From JAUREX01 sp044356825 (GTDB taxonomy: Bacteria > Pseudomonadota > Alphaproteobacteria > Rhodobacterales > Rhodobacteraceae): DNA of 17,358 nt. A program made the translations under genes and the position numbers. The stretch lies in contig JBIKVM010000046.1 in assembly GCA_044356825.1 (NCBI GenBank), positions 1-17,358 of the forward strand. The letters run 5' to 3'. The notes beneath the pieces were generated by a model. It was not told the origin of the DNA, made no database searches, and saw nothing but the letters and a program-made list of their open reading frames with translations. Shown here piece by piece: positions 13,540-17,358 of this stretch; the first letter of the stretch is position 1, and each line of letters begins with the position of its first letter.

Positions 13540-14256
13540 TCAGCTCTTGGGAGAGGCGACATAAGGCGTGCGGTCGTCCTTGAGCCGCGCCTCTTCGGGC
13601 ATGGAGCCGGTCACGAGATAGATGACCTGCTCGGAAATCGTCGTGGCATGATCGCCCATGCGCTCGATGTTCTTGGCGATGAAGTGCAGATGCATGCAGG
13701 CCGTGATGTTGCGCTGATCCTCGAGCATGTGGGTCAGCAGGACGCGGAAGAGCGCGTTGTAGATCTGGTCGACTTCGCGGTCGCGGTCGCGCACATCGGT
13801 CGCGAGCGCGGCATCGCGGCGAATATAGGCGTCGAGCGCGTCCTTCAGCATCTGCTCGACCTGCTTGGCCATGCGGCGGATCGTACCGGCTGTGCCCTCG
13901 ATCGGGGTGAATTGCGCGAGCACGCCGGACCGCTTGGCGATGTTCTTGGCATAATCCCCCATGCGCTCGAGGCTGCCAGCGATCTTCAACACCGTCAGGA
14001 CGGTGCGCAGGTCGCCTGCCGTCGGAGCGCGCAGCGCGATGATGCGTGCGACCTCGTCGTTCACCTGCGCCTCGAGAGCGTCGATCGCGCCGTCGCTGTC
14101 GCGGACAAGGCGCGCAAGATCCTCGTCGCGCGTCTCGAGCGCGCGCGCGGCATCGAGGGTCGCCACCTCGACGAGCCCGCCCATCTTCATGATGAGGGCC
14201 TGGATCGTCTCGAGGTCGCGGTCGAAGGCGGAAAGGATGTGGCCGTCGCTGTTCAT
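13540..14256 (-). CDS. phoU: Phosphate transport regulator PhoU
   Basis: This 238-aa all-helical protein has two repeated three-helix PhoU domains. It couples the Pst transporter to PhoR signalling and restrains phosphate uptake in rich conditions. Each repeat carries the metal-binding E-R-M-G-D motif: ERMGDYAKNIAKR in the first and ERMGDHATTISEQV in the second. The length is normal. GAGAGAGG (14268-14261) lies 4 nt before the ATG and overlaps the pstB stop, suggesting coupled translation. Confidence 0.95.
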   Translation of the reverse strand: MNSDGHILSAFDRDLETIQALIMKMGGLVEVATLDAARALETRDEDLARLVRDSDGAIDALEAQVNDEVARIIALRAPTAGDLRTVLTVLKIAGSLERMGDYAKNIAKRSGVLAQFTPIEGTAGTIRRMAKQVEQMLKDALDAYIRRDAALATDVRDRDREVDQIYNALFRVLLTHMLEDQRNITACMHLHFIAKNIERMGDHATTISEQVIYLVTGSMPEEARLKDDRTPYVASPKS

Positions 14257-14266
14257 GTCGCCTCTC

Positions 14267-15067
14267 TCAGCCGATCCGGCCGGTGATGTAGCTTTCGGTC
14301 CGCGGATCCTTGGGCTTGGTGAAGATCTGCGTCGTGTCGCCGTACTCGACCAGATGGCCGAGGTGGAAAAAGGCGGTGCGCTGGCTGACGCGGGCGGCCT
14401 GCTGCATCGAATGGGTCACGATCACGACCGTGAAGTTCGCGCGCAACTCGTCGATCAGTTCCTCGACCTGCGCCGTCGCGATCGGGTCGAGCGCCGAGCA
14501 CGGCTCGTCCATGAGAAGCACCTCGGGCGAGGTCGCGACCGCGCGTGCGATGCACAGCCGCTGCTGCTGCCCGCCCGAAAGCCCCGTCCCGGGTGAGGCG
14601 AGGCGGTCCTTGACCTCGTTCCAGAGGGCGGCACGGCGCAGCGAGCGTTCAACAATCTCGTCGAGCTCGGCCTTGGAGCTGGCAAGTCCGTGGATGCGCG
14701 GCCCATAGGCCACGTTGTCATAGATCGACTTGGGGAACGGGTTCGGCTTCTGGAACACCATGCCGACCTTGGCGCGAAGCTGCACAGGGTCGATCCTTCG
14801 GTCGTAGATGTCCTCGCCATCGAGCCGGATGTCGCCGGCCACGCGGCAGGTGCTGATCGTGTCGTTCATCCGGTTGAGACAGCGCAGGAAGGTCGATTTC
14901 CCGCACCCCGAGGGGCCGATGAAGGCTGTCACGGTGTGGTCGAGGATGTCGACATCGATATCCTTCAGCGCATGCGTCTGCCCGTAGTGGACCTGCACGC
15001 CGCGGGCCGCGATCTTGGTGCGTTCTGCGTTCACGGCTCTCTCCATCAATCTCTGGTCATCCGGCAT
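14267..15067 (-). CDS. pstB: Phosphate ABC transporter ATP-binding protein PstB
   Basis: This 266-aa ATPase powers high-affinity phosphate import with PstC/PstA at the inner membrane. From ATG 15067 the motifs are Walker A GPSGCGKST (51-59), Q-loop Gln106 (VFQKPNPFP), signature LSGGQQQ (163-169), Walker B VLLMDE with catalytic Glu188, and switch His219 (VTHS). The VTAFIGPSGCGKST and KPNPFP stretches are typical of PstB. A second start, ATG 15046, has AGAG 5 nt upstream and would make a protein 7 residues shorter; neither site is strong. The gene lies 12 nt after pstA and 10 nt before phoU. Confidence 0.95.
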   Translation of the reverse strand: MPDDQRLMERAVNAERTKIAARGVQVHYGQTHALKDIDVDILDHTVTAFIGPSGCGKSTFLRCLNRMNDTISTCRVAGDIRLDGEDIYDRRIDPVQLRAKVGMVFQKPNPFPKSIYDNVAYGPRIHGLASSKAELDEIVERSLRRAALWNEVKDRLASPGTGLSGGQQQRLCIARAVATSPEVLLMDEPCSALDPIATAQVEELIDELRANFTVVIVTHSMQQAARVSQRTAFFHLGHLVEYGDTTQIFTKPKDPRTESYITGRIG

Positions 15068-15079
15068 GTCGGCGTCTCG

Positions 15080-16366
15080 TCACCATCTGCGTTCGAAGCG
15101 GCGGCGAAGGTAGATTGCAAGGGCGTTCATCATCACGAGGATCGCGAGCAGGACCAGGATGGCCGCCGAGGTCCGGCTGACGAAACCGCGCTCGGGGCTG
15201 TCGGCCCAGATGAAGACCTGGGTGGGCAGGGTCGTGGCGCTGTCGAAGGGCGTGGCGGGCGCCGCCGTGATGAAGGCGTTCATCCCGATGAGCAGGAGGG
15301 GGGCGGTTTCGCCGATCGCGTTCGCCATCGCGAGGATCGTGCCCGTCATGATCCCCGGCATGGCGAGCGGGAGGACATGGTGGAACACGACCTGCTGGCG
15401 CGAGGCCCCGACCCCGAGCGCCGCCTCGCGGATCGAGGGCGGCACCGCCTTGAGCGAGGCGCGCGTCGCGATGATGATCGTGGGCAGGCTCATCAGGGCG
15501 ATGGTCAGGCCGCCGACGAAGGGCGCCCCGCGCGGCAGGCCGAACCAGTTGAGAAACACCGACAGCGCAAGCAGCCCGAACACCACCGAGGGCACGGCGG
15601 CAAGGTTGTTGATGTTGACCTCGATGAAATCGCTGAAGCGGTTGCGCGGCGCGAACTCCTCGAGATAGATCGCCGCCCCGATCCCGACGGGCAGCGCGAT
15701 CGCGAAGCAGACAAGCAGCAGATAGCCCGTGCCGATGAAGGCGCCCTTGAGGCCCGCGAGTTCGGGAAAGCGCGAATCGACGTTGGCGAACATGCCCCAG
15801 TTGAAGGGCGCCGAAATGCGCCCCTCCTGCGCGAGCTTGTCGAAGGCCGCGATCTGGGCATCCGTCACGCGGCGGTTGGCCTCTTCGGTCTGCCGGTCGA
15901 CCAGCCCCTTGCTGAGCTGGTCGAAGGGGTCCGAGACGGGGACGGTGATGCTGAGGGTCGATCCGATCAGCCCGGGAGCCTCGACCACCCGGTCGCGCAC
16001 CATGAATTGCGCCCCGTTCGACAGGATCTCGCCCGCGGCCCGCAAGGCGCGCCCCTCGAGGTCGGGGAAGTGGCCCGCGACCGCATCCTGCATCACCCGG
16101 CGCCAGTTGCTGCCGAAGATGTCGGCACTGTCCACATGCTCGGCCGAAATCGGCACGTCGATCGTGACATGGGTCTGGGTGAACGCCTTGTATCCGGTCG
16201 AGAACAGCGCGGCGAGCATGAGGCCGAGGAAACTCACCGCGAGGATGATCGAGGCAAGCCCCGCGCCGCGCAGATACATCTCGCTGCGCCGACGGCGGCG
16301 GATGAGGTCCTGATAGGCGCGCGACGACCAGTCGAACCGCGTCTGTCGCGATGAAAAATCGGTCAC
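15080..16366 (-). CDS. pstA: Phosphate ABC transporter permease PstA (long form)
   Basis: This 428-aa inner-membrane permease forms the translocation pore with PstC. A cytoplasmic, arginine-rich N-terminus (RRRRR near residue 25) precedes the first membrane helix at about 33-56. A large periplasmic insert of roughly 150 residues (about 60-210), absent from the E. coli-type protein and corresponding to the DUF3333-like extension of alphaproteobacterial PstA, comes next. Five further helices follow. The EAA loop that contacts PstB is EAALGVGASRQQVVFHHVLP. The start chosen is GTG 16366, 10 nt after the pstC stop; the frame continues to 16468, but those 34 codons overlap pstC and read as serine/cysteine-rich shadow. 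No good Shine-Dalgarno is seen, so coupling to pstC is likely. Confidence 0.92.
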   Translation of the reverse strand: MTDFSSRQTRFDWSSRAYQDLIRRRRRSEMYLRGAGLASIILAVSFLGLMLAALFSTGYKAFTQTHVTIDVPISAEHVDSADIFGSNWRRVMQDAVAGHFPDLEGRALRAAGEILSNGAQFMVRDRVVEAPGLIGSTLSITVPVSDPFDQLSKGLVDRQTEEANRRVTDAQIAAFDKLAQEGRISAPFNWGMFANVDSRFPELAGLKGAFIGTGYLLLVCFAIALPVGIGAAIYLEEFAPRNRFSDFIEVNINNLAAVPSVVFGLLALSVFLNWFGLPRGAPFVGGLTIALMSLPTIIIATRASLKAVPPSIREAALGVGASRQQVVFHHVLPLAMPGIMTGTILAMANAIGETAPLLLIGMNAFITAAPATPFDSATTLPTQVFIWADSPERGFVSRTSAAILVLLAILVMMNALAIYLRRRFERRW

Positions 16367-16376
16367 GGAGCAGCCC

Positions 16377-17358
16377 CTAGTCGTAAAGTTCGCGATACTT
16401 CCGCACGATGCGGAGCGCGAGGATGTTGATGCCAAGCGTGATGACGAACAGCAGCATCCCGAGCGCAAAGGCGGCGAGCGTCTTGGGATTGTCGAATTCG
16501 GTGTCGCCGATCAGGAGGGTCACGATCTGGACGGTCACGGTCGTCACGGTGTCGAGCGGGTTGATCGTGAGCTTGGCGATGATGCCCGCCGCCATCACGA
16601 CGATCATCGTCTCGCCGATCGCGCGGCTCACGGCCAGCAGGACGCCGCCGACGATCCCCGGGATGGCGGCGGGAAAGAGGACCTTGAGCATCGTCTCGCC
16701 CCGCGTCGCCCCGAGTGCGAGCGAGCCGTCCGAGAGTGCCCGGGGCACCGCCGAGAGCGCATCGTCCGAGAAGGAGGAAATGAAGGGAATGAGCATGATC
16801 GCCATGCAGACCCCCGCCGCGAGCGCCGTGTTGGGCGAGATGTCCATCCCCATCGCCGCACCGCTCGATCGCAGGAAGGGCGCGACGACGAGGATGGCGA
16901 AGAAGCCGTAGACGATCGTCGGCACCCCCGCGAGCACCTCGAGCACCGGCTTGATGATGTTGCGCGCCCGGGGCGAGGCGAATTCGTTGAGGTAGATCGC
17001 GGACAAGAGCCCGATCGGCACCGCGACGACAAGCGCGATCATCATGATCACGACCGAGCCCAGGATCACCGGGATCACGCCGAACGCGCCCTGACCTGCG
17101 ACCTGGTCGGACCGGATGGCGATCTGGGGTTCCCAGCGCAGGCCGAAGAGGAACTCGTGCAGCGGCACCATGCGGAAGAACTTGATGCTCTCGAAGATGA
17201 GCGACAGCACGATCCCGACGGTGGTGAAGATCGCGATGGTCGAGCAGAAGACCATCAGGCCGAGGATGATCCGCTCCACCCCGTGGCGGGCGCGGAACTC
17301 GGCCGAGACGCGGCTGCGGGCAAAGACGACGAGCGCAGCCGAAAGCAGACCGACCACG
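16377..17358 (-). CDS. pstC: Phosphate ABC transporter permease PstC (5' partial)
   Basis: This is the C-terminal 326 residues of the partner permease, running off the right edge; the GTG at 17357 is an internal codon and not a start. About 330 aa are seen, and the long alphaproteobacterial form would be longer. Membrane helices alternate with loops. The EAA motif SLALGATRGETMLKVLFPAAIPGI (residues about 213-236 of the visible part) docks PstB, followed by SRAIGETMIVVMAAG. The periplasmic loop FLFGLRWEPQIAIRSDQVAG is family-typical. This is the first visible gene of pstCAB-phoU-phoB; pstS and any Pho box would lie beyond the window. Confidence 0.94.
   Translation of the reverse strand, partial: VVGLLSAALVVFARSRVSAEFRARHGVERIILGLMVFCSTIAIFTTVGIVLSLIFESIKFFRMVPLHEFLFGLRWEPQIAIRSDQVAGQGAFGVIPVILGSVVIMMIALVVAVPIGLLSAIYLNEFASPRARNIIKPVLEVLAGVPTIVYGFFAILVVAPFLRSSGAAMGMDISPNTALAAGVCMAIMLIPFISSFSDDALSAVPRALSDGSLALGATRGETMLKVLFPAAIPGIVGGVLLAVSRAIGETMIVVMAAGIIAKLTINPLDTVTTVTVQIVTLLIGDTEFDNPKTLAAFALGMLLFVITLGINILALRIVRKYRELYD

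Noticed and set aside
14690..16354. A 554-codon plus-strand frame opposite pstB/pstA.
   Set aside because: Composition is Arg/Asp/His/Gly-rich shadow translation; the minus strand carries unmistakable PstB and PstA motifs.
16367..16468. Extension of PstA upstream of GTG 16366.
   Set aside because: The 34 codons lie inside pstC and read as Ser/Cys-rich shadow sequence.
11700..17358. A Pho box for the pst operon.
   Set aside because: The operon's first genes (pstS, pstC 5' end) and their promoter are outside the window; none of the internal 10-12 nt gaps can hold one.
1..17358. CRISPR array, tRNA or rRNA genes.
   Set aside because: No regularly spaced direct repeats and no cloverleaf or rRNA-like stretch was found by eye.

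Overview
The window is high-GC DNA (mostly GC-rich third positions) with a gene set typical of an alphaproteobacterium, probably Rhodobacteraceae: a heterotetrameric sarcosine oxidase operon, a long-form PstC/PstA phosphate transporter followed by phoU and phoB, and IS110/IS1111- and IS5-type insertion sequences. The family assignment is inferred from protein resemblance and gene order; no rRNA or tRNA is present to confirm it.

Layout. (1) 1-2313: a nested pair of insertion sequences. An IS110-family (IS1111 subgroup) element, cut by the left window edge, carries its DEDD/serine transposase and a 258-nt 3' non-coding segment. It sits inside the terminal inverted repeat of a complete-looking IS5-family element whose transposase is on the minus strand. 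The 3' segment folds into two guide-bearing stem-loops. The first carries two short segments that match the two halves of the IS5 inverted repeat in which the element is inserted, so this looks like a readable bridge RNA/seekRNA and its own target. (2) 2401-6597: a sugar-acid/sugar catabolic group. A minus-strand FAD-linked 2-hydroxyacid dehydrogenase diverges from a plus-strand enolase-superfamily (mandelate racemase-type) dehydratase or racemase and an AGE/YihS-type aldose-ketose isomerase. A 295-bp divergent control region holds repeated GTGATC motifs and a palindrome over a candidate -35 box. An 11-G homopolymer lies directly before the dehydrogenase start. (3) 6712-11710: soxB-soxD-soxA-soxG, a tightly packed operon for heterotetrameric sarcosine oxidase, which oxidatively demethylates sarcosine to glycine with folate as C1 acceptor. 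No folate-cycle partner genes are visible here. (4) 11716-17358, all minus strand: pstC (cut by the right edge), pstA, pstB, phoU and phoB with 10-12 nt gaps, then galE behind its own likely promoter. soxG and galE converge with a 5-nt gap inside a hairpin.

How it fits together. The right part is the phosphate transport and sensing operon. The middle is C1/amine metabolism (sarcosine). The left-centre is probably utilisation of an unidentified sugar or sugar acid. The left end is mobile DNA. The most unusual item is the legible guide RNA of the IS1111-type element matched to its own insertion site.
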